Below, one piece after another: positions 23,176-35,256 of a DNA stretch of 64,000 nt. Both the position numbers and the translations under genes were made by a program. Source of the stretch: Chalara sp. BL73 (lineage: Eukaryota > Ascomycota > Leotiomycetes > Helotiales). Location of the stretch: positions 1,116,001 to 1,180,000 of the forward strand of contig CAKJVC010000030.1 of NCBI GenBank assembly GCA_918026815.1. Direction: 5' to 3'. Position 1 is the first letter of the stretch; the number at the start of each line of letters is the position of its first letter. The notes beneath the pieces are model-generated. The model searched no databases. It worked only from the letters and a program-made list of their open reading frames with translations, and was not told where the DNA came from.

Positions 23176-23905
23176 TCTGTGGCCTGTCACGCAGCTGAGA
23201 TGAACGAAGTATGTACCTATGCACTGTTCTGGCTAAGATATGCGTTGCATGAATATGCTGCTCCTGAAACTATGCTACAAGCTTGATCCGGAATTGAATG
23301 AGAATAAGGGCAATGTTGGCGATCAGATGAACAGCAACGAACGAATGGATGAGAAGGGATATGATAATAATTACATTTCCACACAGGGAGCCTTCAGTTG
23401 TGCTGGGCGAGGCGCAAGTATTCCTCTGGACTGTGAATAGAACTGGTGATGGTGGAAGGATCCTATGATAATGAGGCTATGACCCACCTAAAGTACGGAC
23501 GGAGTGACGCGTGCGCCTAGAGAGGACAAGGGTTGTTCAAGCTTCTTCAATAAGCATCGTAAGTTCTCCAAGCATTTACGAGTTTAATGATGGCCGGAGC
23601 TATCACTATCACTGTTCCGTATCTACAAACAAACTGCATTTTTCGAATCGAATCATGGATTTCAATGGGGGAGGTGGATGGCCGACAACTACAACCCTAG
23701 TCGGCTCGGAATAATGATCCCCCGCCGGACATGGATAGAGGCTCAGTCACCGCCCGCGATAAGAGATACCATGTGCCGTGCCCATGATTCCGATTGCACG
23801 TAACCACATCAACATACTGCAGGCGGTCGTCATTCTAGGCTGCTGCTCCTCAACAACAACACAATATCGCCTTCATTTATATTTTTCCTTTACGTCTTGG
23901 TCAAT
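23176..23905. promoter_or_regulatory. divergent intergenic region, VPS9 gene / atg15
   Basis: 730 bp between two divergent starts, so both promoters must lie here. I see no gene and no motif I can name with confidence. Confidence 0.45.
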
Positions 23906-26135
23906 ATGCGCTGCCATTCTGCTGGCAGAGTTTCTGCTGGGTTATTGCTCTCATTCTTAACAGTACCATCATGGCCTGTAGTGGCCTCTACACCCCCTCA
24001 ACAACCACTAGAGCATGGAGCTCTCCCGGACCCGATCCTTAGCCCCTTTCCTTTAGTCCCAGAAACTCGCCCGCCTCATATCACGGAACATATATTCGTA
24101 GGTCAATACACTCTTGCTCTTGTACCTTGACTAATACTGTCTAGTCCTTACGTCATGTATTTCACCATGGTGTACAGAACCAGGCAATCCATAAGAGACT
24201 CGATGTGCAGAAGTCTGCCTCGACTCTATGGATGGAATCAGAAGAAGGAGTCCTCGAAGAAGAGGTCAGGCCGCTGGTTGTCAGAACGAGTCCCATGAAG
24301 ATTCAGCGATTGAAGGACCGAAGGCCATCCATAGTAGATCCGATGGTTGCGGCTGCTCGAGAAGAGGGAGGCTCCTGGATTCTATCCGCTTCTGCATGGA
24401 CCGTGGATGAATTGGCTGGGCCAGATGTCACTGACAGGGAAACTGTTTTAACCTTTGCCCAGATGGCGGCAAACGCATATGTTGAAAAGCCCGGAACCGG
24501 GGATTGGAAAGATGTGAACGGTGGTTTTAACAGAACCAATGATGAGGGTTTTGGCTGGCAGAGCGATGGCCTTCGTGGATATTTATACGTTGATGAGAAG
24601 AACACGACAGTCGTTATAGGTCTGAAAGGGACGACTCTGGCTATTTGGGATGGGGATGGAACTACAACGAATGATAAGGAGAACGACAATTTATTCTTTA
24701 GTTGCTGTTGCGGTCAGCAAGGCAGCACTTTTGCACGTCAAGTCTGCGATTGTGCTCAAGACACTTATACGTGTAACATCACTTGCCTCAAGAAAAGCTT
24801 GAGAAAGGAAAACAGATATTACGCTGCGGCGCGGCATCTGTATTCGAATGTGACCGCCTTATATCCAGATGCTCAGATATGGCTGTCTGGCCATTCACTG
24901 GGAGGCTCTGTTAGCGCTATGCTAGGCCTGACTTACGGCACCCCTGCTTTGACCTTCCAGGCTGTCCCGGATGCTCTTCCCGCAAATAGACTTGGTCTAC
25001 CTATTCCACCAGGAGTGGATCCTGAGAGGCCAGGTCAGCGGGACTTTACAGGAGCCTTTCATTTTGGCCAGAATGCTGATCCTATTTACATGGGAACATG
25101 TAATGGTGCAACAGCATCTTGTGCGTATGCCGGGTATGCGCTTGAAAGTGCATGCCATACTGGAAGGGAATGCGTGTACGATGTTGTTGCGGTGAATGGT
25201 ACCCGGGTTTCAATTTATACACATCGGATCATTTGGGTAATAGCCAATGTTATCAAGATGTGGCAAACAGTACCAGAGTGCAAATTTACACCAGAATGCT
25301 ATGATTGCCCTCTTTGGAAAGAAGTCACAGGGAATAAGAGTGATGGGACTACAACATCGACATCTTCTACCAGAACGAAAACACGAACAGCGACTTGCCA
25401 AACTCCTGGGTGGTGGGGATGCCTTGAGTAAGTTGATTTTTTATCTTCAAGAAGCCTGATAAAGGAGTTCCGGCCTTACTCAACTTAAGACCTCATATCT
25501 CTATAAACTTTAGCAAGTGCATGATAGAAGACATTGCTGATTCCTCATAGTGAAACAACCACCACATCATCTTCAACAACCAGTATTACTACCACCACAA
25601 CGAGTGTAAGCTGTCCCAACGTACAAATTATTTCTTGACTGATGCTAATTTTCATATATAGACTTGTAAAACCCCAGGGTGGTTTGGATGTAACGATAAG
25701 ACAACAAGTGAGAGCACAACAGCGCGCCCAACCGCCACTCTCACAAGTTCGACAACATGTCATTCGCCTGGGTTTTTTGGAGGATGTAATGATCCTACTG
25801 GCCCTACGACTCTCTCTTCGTCAACTTCAACTTGCGAAACGCCTGGCTTCTTCTTTGGCTGTCATGATATTACGACAACCACATCACACCCTATAACATC
25901 ACCACCGCCAATACCGACCTCGTCAAACTTCGAAACTTCTACTAGTAGCCATTCTTGCACTTCTAGAGAATGGTTCGGGTTGATATGTATTGATCCGTCA
26001 CCTGTAAGCACATCTACTATCTTACCAACTGGCTCTCCTGGCGAGCAGTACCATTGTATCCGAAGGACGTTATTCGGATTAGGATGGTGTGTGGAGTGGG
26101 CTGGTGTTAAACGAGCGTTCGCAGAGGAACTCTAG
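23906..26135 (+). CDS. atg15: autophagic body lipase Atg15
   Basis: Four exons: 23906-24097, 24145-25427, 25551-25605 and 25662-26135. Introns are 47, 123 and 56 bp; 667 residues. The N-terminal signal anchor is RVSAGLLLSFLTVPSWPVVA. The conserved block SLRHVFHHG is recreated across intron 1. The lipase class 3 nucleophile elbow is WLSGHSLGGSVSAM, with Ser near residue 315, and the conserved Asp/His regions follow (HFGQNADPIYMGTC, SIYTHRIIW). Atg15 is delivered to the vacuole by the multivesicular body route and breaks down membranes of autophagic and Cvt bodies. The C-terminal tail is unusual: at least four tandem Cys units (CQTPGWWGC, CKTPGWFGC, CHSPGFFGGC, CETPGFFFGC) separated by Thr/Ser-rich linkers, then two diverged ones. 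It is divergent from the VPS9 gene and convergent with the enoyl-CoA hydratase gene. Confidence 0.93.
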
Positions 26136-26350
26136 AATGTATTATCTATATAGATGGAGAATTATTGAGTATAAGCATATTAATTGCTTGAACGGCGTTT
26201 CGGATACTGATGGCAAGGTGTAAGGATACAGATATCAGGGGGGCATACAGTGGCATGATGACCAAATCCGAGATGATGATATATTACATATAGAGACAAA
26301 GATTTTCTTGTTGACTTCCATGCAAAGCGTGCTCGTTAGGCGATATTCTA

Positions 26351-27201
26351 TCAAGTATGCGTCCACTCCGCCTTTTTCTTCTCCGCAAACGCCTTCATAC
26401 CTATTTTCTGATCCTGACTCCCGAACAGACTGTGGAATACCCTTCTTTCAAACTCCACACCGTCCCGAATGCCCAAATCCTGGCTCTTGTTAACTACCTC
26501 CTTCGCAGCTATCACTGCTACCTTGCTATATCCCGCAATCGTCTCTGCAGTTGCTAAACTGCCTTCCATGAGCTCCTCATATGTCGCAAACGATCTCGCC
26601 GCAACACCCCATTCGAACGCTTCCTTCCCGGAGAAATTCTTTCCCGTCAATATTAACTCCATAGCTCTCGCCTTCCCGATGGCAGCAGTAAGTCTCTGAC
26701 TTCCTCCCGCACCTGGAATCGTGCCTAGCTTGATTTCTGGCTGTCCAAAGTTGGCGTTTTCTGTGCAGTATAGGATGTCGCACATCATAGCGAGCTCGCA
26801 GCCGCCGCCTAGTGCATGGCCAGATACAGCGGCAATGATGGGCTTCTTTATGGCGGTGGTGAGGTGCGACCATGATTCTATGAAGGAGTTGGTGTAGGCT
26901 TCGCTGAATGTTAGAGGTGCCATCTCTTTGATATCTGCGCCGGCTGCGAATGCTCGTTCGGAACCCGTGAGGACTATTGCTGCAATCGAGGGAGTGGCAT
27001 CAAACTTGCCGAGAGCTTCATTGAGCTCTGTTATGAGGGGTGTGCAGAGGGCATTGAGAGCTTTGGGTCGATGGAGGATGACTAACAGCTGTCAGAGGCC
27101 AGAAACGTTGAAAACCCTTCAGAGAAAAGGAAAGACAATTATGTACTTTGTCCGACTCCTGGTCGAGGTTCACTTGTCTCGATATATTCGTATGATCTCA
27201 T
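26351..27201 (-). CDS. enoyl-CoA hydratase (crotonase family)
   Basis: Two exons, 27147-27201 and 26351-27081, intron 65 bp (GTACAT donor, CTGTTAG acceptor), 261 residues. The fold signature is complete: HRPKALNAL at the start, FAAGADIKEM forming the oxyanion hole, GHALGGGCELAMMCDIL with the first catalytic Glu, and GQPEIKLGTIPGAGGSQRL with the second. Length and sequence fit the short-chain mitochondrial enzyme (ECHS1/EchA type), which hydrates trans-2-enoyl-CoA in beta-oxidation and valine breakdown. As modelled, the N terminus MRSYEYIETSEPRPG lacks a mitochondrial presequence. A CTTTTCAG acceptor-like site 10 bp upstream of the ATG hints that a presequence exon may lie further 5'. No peroxisomal C-terminal tripeptide is present (ends WTHT). 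Confidence 0.88.
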
Positions 27202-27723
27202 TGTTGTGACTGAAAAGCTTCGAGTGACAGTCGGAAGGGAGCTATGCTTGATGAACCTTGAGGCGATTGGTCTCAAGCTCCTGAAAGAGTTCATTCTGTA
27301 CACATAAGAGAAGTTTATACGTAAATTTAGGCAACCACAGATAGAAGTTTAGAGTCCTGCTTGGTAATTCCAATGCAACCTGAAGAGGCACGATCAACGA
27401 ACAGCCTTCCCAAGCATATATGTTTCCGTCGGCACAGCCTCGGCTATGTTGTCCCATGGACCGAATTCAGGTCCCTGCTTCAGCCACACTGGACAACCGC
27501 CACATTAGTGGATCCCCAATATCACGCCAAGCTTTGAGCGTCGCGGTTTCTTCGCCAGGGATTCAGGACACCTTTAATCTTGCAAAAGCAACAGATGAAT
27601 TTTCAACAGCCATAAAACTCACGGCATCTCCCTTTAATCCACAGTTTCAACCACGCGCAAACGCTGCTTGCTACGCACTTCTTTGAGAACACCGCAAGAA
27701 ATCACAATCCGCGCAATCCAAAG
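27202..27723. promoter_or_regulatory. divergent intergenic region, enoyl-CoA hydratase / rer1
   Basis: 522 bp between divergent starts. It holds both promoters and possibly an unplaced first exon of the hydratase. No specific element is recognised. Confidence 0.45.
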
Positions 27724-28476
27724 ATGGACTCAATCGAACCCGAACAAACCCCTTTTGCGGCCGTCAGCCTGCAGACCTCGAAAGTTGCCAGAGTTAGTCG
27801 ACGACACCACTGTGCTCACAGATGGAGCCAAATCCTTGAAACTTGGATGGCTAACATTTAATCTCTAGCAATATCAAGCATGGCTCGACAAGTCTACACC
27901 ATTTGTACCGTATAGGTGGATTGGAACTTTCACTCTTCTGGTTTTATTCTTCATCAGAATATTTGTAGCGCAGGGGTGGTATATTGGTTAGACTTCCCAC
28001 AATAGAAAATTTGGAGCTAAGATTCACTAACGAGACTTCAGTTGCATATTCTCTTGGAATCTACTTGCTCAACTTATTCCTAGCCTTCCTCCAGCCAAAG
28101 TTTGACCCTAGCAATGAGGCCATAGACAACGAGATGGAGGATGGCGCCGCGGGTGGGCTCCCCACAAAACAGGATGAGGAGTTCCGTCCGTTCATCAGAC
28201 GCCTTCCAGAGTTCAAGTTCTGGTACTCGGCCACGAGAGCTATCGCCATTGGCTTTTTCTGTACTTGGTGGACAATCTTTGATGTTCCAGTCTTCTGGCC
28301 CGTATTGGTGGTTTACTGGTTGATCTTGTTTGCTTTGACAAGTAAGTAGCCTGTAAGGACACCGCCAAATTATGCTAATATGTCATGTAGTGCGAAGACA
28401 AATTCAACACATGATCAAGTATCGCTACGTCCCGTTCTCCATTGGGAAGACGAAGTACACTAAAAACAGCTCATGA
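27724..28476 (+). CDS. rer1: Rer1, retrieval receptor for ER membrane proteins
   Basis: Four exons: 27724-27792, 27869-27986, 28042-28341 and 28391-28476, giving 190 residues, the usual Rer1 length. Introns are 76, 55 and 49 bp; two use GTTAG donors. Hallmarks are [16 protein letters not shown] at the first membrane segment, then [41 protein letters not shown] and [21 protein letters not shown]. The C-terminal cytosolic end [21 protein letters not shown] follows. The four-helix hairpin protein cycles between Golgi and ER and returns escaped or unassembled membrane proteins in COPI vesicles. All conserved blocks are recovered only when the three introns are removed. Confidence 0.95.
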
Positions 28477-28894
28477 ACGGATGGTGAAATCACAACGGCC
28501 GTACGGACATGTGCTGTGGGCTATCATGTACAAAAGCGGGTATAATACCCATAGCAAGGGCTTTACAAGCTCTTTAATCATACCTTCTCTGTTTCTAATA
28601 TACTAGGGAGGATGGCATAAAGGTCGGGGCTCTGGCGCTGAAGTCACAGAATAGAATATTGGTTTAAAACTATATAGTCATTGTTGCACCACTTTAGAAT
28701 AATGAACTTTTGTGATATTAGCCTCATGATCATGTATGATGAAGCGTACACCTTTTTTTGAGAGGCGAAGCCCTCTGTCAACAATTACTTTAGCTTGGCA
28801 TTCAGCCTCGCGATAGACTGCGCTAGTGTCGCGACAACCTTCAAAATTATTGATCAAGCAGAACCACTTGATCCCATTTCCTATCCACGACAAA
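28477..28894. other. intergenic rer1-paf1
   Basis: 418 bp between two genes on the same strand. It carries the rer1 3' end and the paf1 promoter. No gene or motif is recognised. Confidence 0.4.
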
Positions 28895-30325
28895 ATGGCT
28901 TCCTCAGCTCGGTCTACGGATCGTATGGTCCATCAAGACTATATTGCGCGAATACGATATTCCAATGCATTACCGCCACCACCAAACCCCCCCAAGCTCC
29001 TTGACATTCCCAATACTGGCCTCGCCAGTGGTCAATACACAACCCCAGGTTTTGCATCACGGTTAGCGCGAGATCAACCGCTCAATATTGAGGCAGATGC
29101 AGAGCTTGGTATGCCATTGGACTTGGTGGGCATGCCGGGAATCTTTGATGGAGACGAGAGCTGTAAGTGAAGACATGCCTTTTGGAAACTAGCAACTCAC
29201 GTTTTTTGCGCAGCGATTCAGGCACCACCAAACCTACCTACGCCTCACCCACATGATCGCGCACTCCTAAGGCCTCTGTCAACCCTGGGAAAGCCTAAGC
29301 TTTCGGATTCTGGAGTCTCCTTCTTGCGCCGCACCGAGTATATCTCCTCACATCAGTCTAAGTCCCGCTTCGAATCAACTACATCCAAATCCTTAATAGG
29401 TGGTACTGGCAAGCACTTCTCAAAGTCAATTACAAGCATCGACAAAGAATCAAAAGAATATGTCAAAGGCGAGGTTGAGAAGAGCTTCAGGGCGGCTGCG
29501 TCCCTGGTCGATAATCCTCCACGATTAGTCCACCCGTCCAAACGACATCTTAAGCTAGTGGACTCGAAGCCGCTTCTTCCCGATCTCGATGCGTTTACAG
29601 ATGCAGGAGGATACCTCACGATAAAATTCCTTACTAACCCTGTACCCCCAAGTACCACATATGATATCCGTTTGGAAGCCAGTTTGTTGCGCCCAATCCA
29701 ACCTACAGAGGCGGAGCAATTAGCCAAACAACAAGCTACGGAGGCTTACGAGAGAGACCCGGAGCGAAATCCGCCTCCGGATAATTCAATAGAGTACGAG
29801 TTCTTCCTCACAGAGACCACCGACATGGCTCCCAGATTCAAGCGCAAATTCGATACCCTAGACCATGATAAAGATGACGACTCGCTTTATACAAGCCAGA
29901 CGGCGTCTGGCGATGGCTGCTTCAGGTTCAAGCGTATCCGGGCGTATGAGAGCGCTTCTCAAGCCGGGTCTATGTTCGAGAAGTACGATGATGAGGTCAT
30001 GATTGCGAATCACGATGGGACGGATGGTCTTCGTCAGAATGCAGCGTATTACTATCCCATCCTGCAACGAACGAGCATTCGACCACAGCGGACGAAGAAC
30101 ATCAACAAGAATCGCATCCAGTTTTCAAATACGTCACAGGAGGAAGAGAACAGGGTCACTGATTTTATCGATATGACAATCGAGGAACCAACGGAGGATT
30201 TGATTGCGGCGAGAGACGTGTTCAAAATACATCCTTTTGGCAATGATGATGGCGGGGAGGAGAAGGCAGGTGGATCGCCGGCTCCAGAGGGAGAAGATGA
30301 GGACCAGGGTGAAAAGTCGGACTAA
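28895..30325 (+). CDS. paf1: Paf1, RNA polymerase II-associated elongation complex subunit
   Basis: Exons 28895-29162 and 29214-30325, intron 51 bp, 459 residues. The N terminus shows the family pattern: DYIARIRYSNALPPPPNPPK, then PLNIEADAELGMPLDL and DLVGMPGIF. After the splice come LLRPLSTLGKPK and FLRRTEYISS. The C terminus is acidic (GGEEKAGGSPAPEGEDEDQGE), as in other Paf1 proteins. Paf1 is the scaffold of the PAF complex (with Ctr9, Cdc73, Leo1, Rtf1), which travels with RNA polymerase II and is needed for H2B ubiquitylation and H3K4/K36 methylation. The start ATG is followed by a short Ser-rich extension (MASSARSTDRMVHQDY); the second Met at residue 11 is an alternative start. Confidence 0.93.
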
Positions 30326-33300
30326 TTTTGAGGTGGCCCTTGATGGGTAGATGTGTCGAGGCATAGCAATGGCGTTATCTACCCCATGGTCTGTAGCATA
30401 TGGCGAATATTGTTCACAAAATCCAAAATATATTCCAGCTTCCATCAGACTACGACATTCTAGGTCGTGAAGCCTTTGGTTACCGCCTATGATGATGAGC
30501 CTGATATCCTCAAAGCCGTGTGATTAACGAAGCGTGCCCAGTGTCCTACGCCTTTCAAAGGGAATAGCTACGGAGCCTCTCATATCATATTTCAACCCTC
30601 ACAGACCGATGCTGGCTAGACTCGGCTTTAAGTCCCAGGATAGAATACATGGCAGCGAAGAAGGGATGACCCCGAGACCGCCTCGTCACCCTTTTGAAAG
30701 AATCCACGACCAGAATAAACATGCATCCATCGCCTCGAGAACGCCGTTGAAAAACGATCGACCGGTTTCACAAAGTGTGAGCGCCGCTCGTTGGGTGGTC
30801 TGGAGGAGGTCATCAAAATCCCCCCCAAAAATTTAAAAAAAAAATTATAATCCTGTTCTTTTTGTTTATTTATTTTAAGGGAAGTGTGCACGGGAGCAGG
30901 TGAATTACCTTGCGCGAAGGACGGGTCATGAGGAGAGGGTTCTGTTCAGATGAAATCGAATCTTTGCCAGGTGGCGGAAGGAAACGGTGGGTACGGAGAA
31001 ACTTCCTTCGTCTGCATGTTGAGCTCATGCGTCGTCGTTAGGGGGAGAGGGCGTATGATCCCTCGGATAGAATGATGGAAATGCTGTATCGGGATGGGCC
31101 TGTAGCTGTGCCTGCAGGCACCAATGAGGTCTGCCCGTGGAAGCAGCAGAGAAGGGAGAGGAAGCTTACGAGGCTTGTATACCGCTGCGGAGCGCTGTAT
31201 ACCCCAGATCGTGCTACAAGAAAGATCACTGTCCGCTACAACAGTAAATGAAGCACAGTTGAGCGAAGATCTCCTATGGCAACCCGCGTCCACGTATATG
31301 CTGTGCTGCAACCCATATGTGCTAACTCGCCGATATGACTCTTGTCAGAAAAACACCAAGACAGGAAGAATCCATGCTGCTTGCGGTGTAGGAAAAGGCT
31401 CGACCCCACCGAAACGAAGCTGCAGGTTACGGTTATGTCAAATACCAACTGAAAAAGGAGCCAGCTGAGAAGAACAGCCTCTGCCGAACCCGAGTCCAAA
31501 TCTCGCGGAACCCCGTTCCAATAAGCCCCGTCTGAACCAAAGGCAATTTCCCAACAACAAGGAGACGATCAGCCCTATGCACCAAGAATAGGGAGACGAT
31601 TTTCCCCACTCAACACCTGACCGCCACATGGCAGCTACACAAATCACGCACAAGTCACCACGTCTCGTCTTGCGGTGTCTGGGATATGGGGGATACGGTC
31701 ACGCTTAAATCTCACATCAACCTTAATTTCCACAAGGCTATGCGGTGGTTGGCGTGATGAGCCTCAGGTAAGTGCAGTACACTCGTACCTTCAGCCTCTC
31801 ACGTTGAAACAAAAGCATGGCTGACTATGATCTGCTACTCAGCCTTGGGGGGAGGCTCGGGTATTGAAGGATGGGGATATATGTAGCAGATGGTGAAGTC
31901 GCGACCGACTTTCGCGACAAGTGCTGACTGTTTGATGGGGCATAAGCCGCGCTGGGAGTAAATTTACCATGCTCACGTTGAGATGGTAATTTGTTTAGGT
32001 TGATGTTACATTTGGAGGATTTGGAATTCACGATGTTGTGTCTTCTTCCCCCCAAGCTCTGAGTATGAGAAAGTGGGGAAAAGCCGATGAGAGTATCAAT
32101 TGATTGATGGATTGGCAATCAAGAATTAGAAATCAGATAAAAGTCCCCTAACAGTATGAAAAGCTTATCATGTCAAACATGATGTAAACGGCGTCAAGGA
32201 TTCATGGCCAGGGAAGTGATGACATATCGTCTGCATGCAGCATTATTCAGCTGCGTATGAAAGACGAAGGGGGAAACTGGAGATTTGTTATCTCCGCCGT
32301 TTGGACGGTGAAACAGGGTATCGACCTGCTTTGTCACCCAGTCCGGGGAATCATTGATGCTCGCTCGTTGTGTGCGCCAATGAGGCGAGAGTTTGGATTT
32401 AACCTCCTGCGCTTACCTCTTTTGAGCATCAGATACGGTAATACGATCAAACGGTCATCGAATGCTGCCAAGATCTGTAGCACGTCCTGTCGAACTACAG
32501 TTAAAAAGGTGCGTTAAGCGAAGGCGCAAACTCGGCTCTTTGAAATCTCCGTTTCCCGGGGAGTATATATGTCGCCTGTGTAGATGCTCGTAGGGTAGGA
32601 GGAGGTAAACAGCATTTAGCAAAACCTAGATTCGGATTCGGATTCGGGAATGAGCAAGGTAAAGATAGACAACAATTGAGTTTGTTGCCTTCGCATGCAC
32701 TCGTCATTGGCATCTTCATATTGCCAAGGAAAGGAAAAAGATGATGGTTTACGCATTCGCTAAGCGGTGCGAAGTACAGTACTTGTAACGAACCTAAAGT
32801 AAAAACAGGCCAAGCTTCTCGGGCTAAGCATTGGAGATCCCGATCCCGACTGTCCGCAGGACCATGACACCGTGGCCGTGGTTGACGAGCACTTTAGCCT
32901 ATCAAAGTCACATACATACGAGGGAACTCAAAGCTGGCACGTCGGTCCCTAGCATCGCACAGCATCCGAGTGATACAAACAAAGACGAAGACGTGTTCAT
33001 CTGAGCCTCGTTCGCGGTCAGTTACCGTGCCAGCGGATGCTTGTTCCTCCAGGCCACGCAATTGAGAAACCGAGTTCTAGTGTTAGCTTCATCAACATGA
33101 GGGGTTTCGCATCCGTGGAATTATCTCGCGTGCCTTGTCCCCCGCGTGCTCAAGTGTCACGAGAATGCCTTCGTGGGGTTCTTGCGAGGACTGAAGACGA
33201 TAAATTAAAGGGAGAGCAGGAATATATCGGTGACCTGACACACTTTCCGCACCCTGTACAGGTCAGGAGGGGAAGTCTTCTAGAATGTAGAAGGAGGGTA

Positions 33301-35256
33301 TGACGGTAACATTCCAGCAGCCGACGGAGATATTAGTTGAGCGCATGTAAAGCACATTGTATCGTTTTTTGATGAGTCAGGCTCGCTTCGCGCAATCTTG
33401 CCCAAATGAGGAAGAATATGAAGCTGCGTGCGAAACCGTATAGGCAGCACACAATGTTTTGGTCGTGCAGCAGGACTGCAGAAAGGCGGAAGTTTATCTT
33501 GCAGCCGCTTAAGTAAATGGTCTCTCGTACAGCGCAAAGTATACCCAGAGTAGTGGTGGTGTTTCTGGCTGCCTGAAGTTGGTACGTTACCTCCGCATAG
33601 CAGAGTCAAATCTTGAGGGTGTGGCTGAGCTCGCGAATCGTTCGAGAAGTGTGGGGAATCGTATACTCAACCACTGATTTCGCTCAAACGGGAACGAGCT
33701 CAAGGCTACGAAATTAATTGCCAAAAGCTTGTCCACATATTTTTGGTCTTCGTACTCGCATCAACCCGCGACACGCATTGCGTATCCTCAAAAGGGCGTG
33801 TGTAGTTTGTCCGGGTGAGCGATTGTTTCGTAGAGGTGGAGGCTATGTCTCGAAATTGAGGCAGTCATTTACTTCAATCATGGGGAAAAAGGATCAATAG
33901 AATTGAGTTTTGGGGGGGTGGAAGTGTAGGATTGAGGATGATGGACATTTGACCATATTCCCCCATACTCACGCTGACGCAAGGAGGTGTGTCCCAAGGC
34001 CGGGCCACAACTGGCGTGCAAATTCACTTAATTCCGTGAACCGAGAGCGAGCGAGACACAAGCGTGGACACGCGTATTCGTGCTGATACTATGGCAGGCT
34101 TCCAAACTTTTGAAGCAAATGCCAATTTCTGCTTGTTTACTGTAGATGACCCGTCTGAGGTGAGAGAATGGAATATGTGGAATGGTTTAGAAGCCCCCTC
34201 CCCTTTTTTGCTTGAATTGTTAATCAGAATTGTGTCATGCAAATGCTTGGTCAACCACCTTTCACAAGGTGCCAAACAAAGCGAGCTGTGGAGTTGTGGA
34301 GTTTGTCATCCCAAACACCGAAACAGTCACTGCTTTTCTTTCACCCACTAACCGAGCGACTGAGTGAGTAGTAATCTTCGGGAACGGTCATAAGGCATAG
34401 CCGGTTGTTCATGAGAGAAGCCTTGAAGGCTCATGAAGACCGCTACTGGCTGGTCAACGAGGCTCGGGTGCAAAGTTTTTTCCTATTTAGTGCAAGTAGG
34501 ACGATTAGTCGACAGGAAGCATAGTAAACGGACTGTTTTCTTTCCCATACACAGTCGGGACCGAAAGCGAAGAGTATGCGTCTACGGTAAACGATTGGAG
34601 GAGAGTGGTGGATTTACCCAGCGGATCATGGGGGGGGTTACTCAGCACTGCTTTCCAACGCATCGGCGGGAACAGTTTGTCCTAAAGACCGGTGTCAACC
34701 CAAGGCAATCAAGCCCCCCCCTCCTCCTAGGGGACCCTGGCAGCACACAAGAGTCTAACTTTAACAGCCCTGCAAGAAGTTGTTTACAACCTTACTGTAC
34801 TTACTTCCTGTATAGTCCTAAGTAAACTAGGGTCCATCCCCCCCCCCACCCTGGTAGAGTCATACGTAGATGAAATGCGCACGCATTTCGCATTTTACGG
34901 AGCTTAGTTAATCAGCCCTGTTCTTTGACGCCTTGGTAAGACCGACACGTCCGTTCCGGCTCAAGAGGAATCAGCTGTATACAAAGACCTCGCAGCATCC
35001 ACCTCAGGATTCAGTCTTTCTCATCAATCATCAACAACAAAGCTCACACTCATACCCAACAATAGACACACTCCACACTCTAAACAATATTCATACATCC
35101 TTCATAGCAAGCCATCACTTCTTGGAATCACAACATCGATTTCACCATCAGAAAGCCATACCGAACCCCTACTCGGTAGCCTACCGCACATACCCACCGA
35201 TTCTCGGCGCCTCGTTTAAAAGTGATTGCCTTGAGTCATCCTCAGTATAGAACAAA
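30326..35256. other. 4.9-kb gene-empty region
   Basis: No open frame here shows a domain, convincing composition or spliceable partners. The last ~250 bp before 35257 are CA/CAA-rich and look like a typical long filamentous-fungal 5' leader. Upstream parts contain scattered G/C and A runs (for example AAAAAAAAAAATTATAA at 30834-30850). It could hold regulatory DNA, a long non-coding transcript or relics of repeats. Confidence 0.5.

Noticed and set aside
34933..35250. 105-residue frame ending just before the acidic gene, as a possible regulatory upstream frame
   Set aside because: It starts at TTG rather than ATG. The sequence is CA-rich leader and the peptide is low-complexity.
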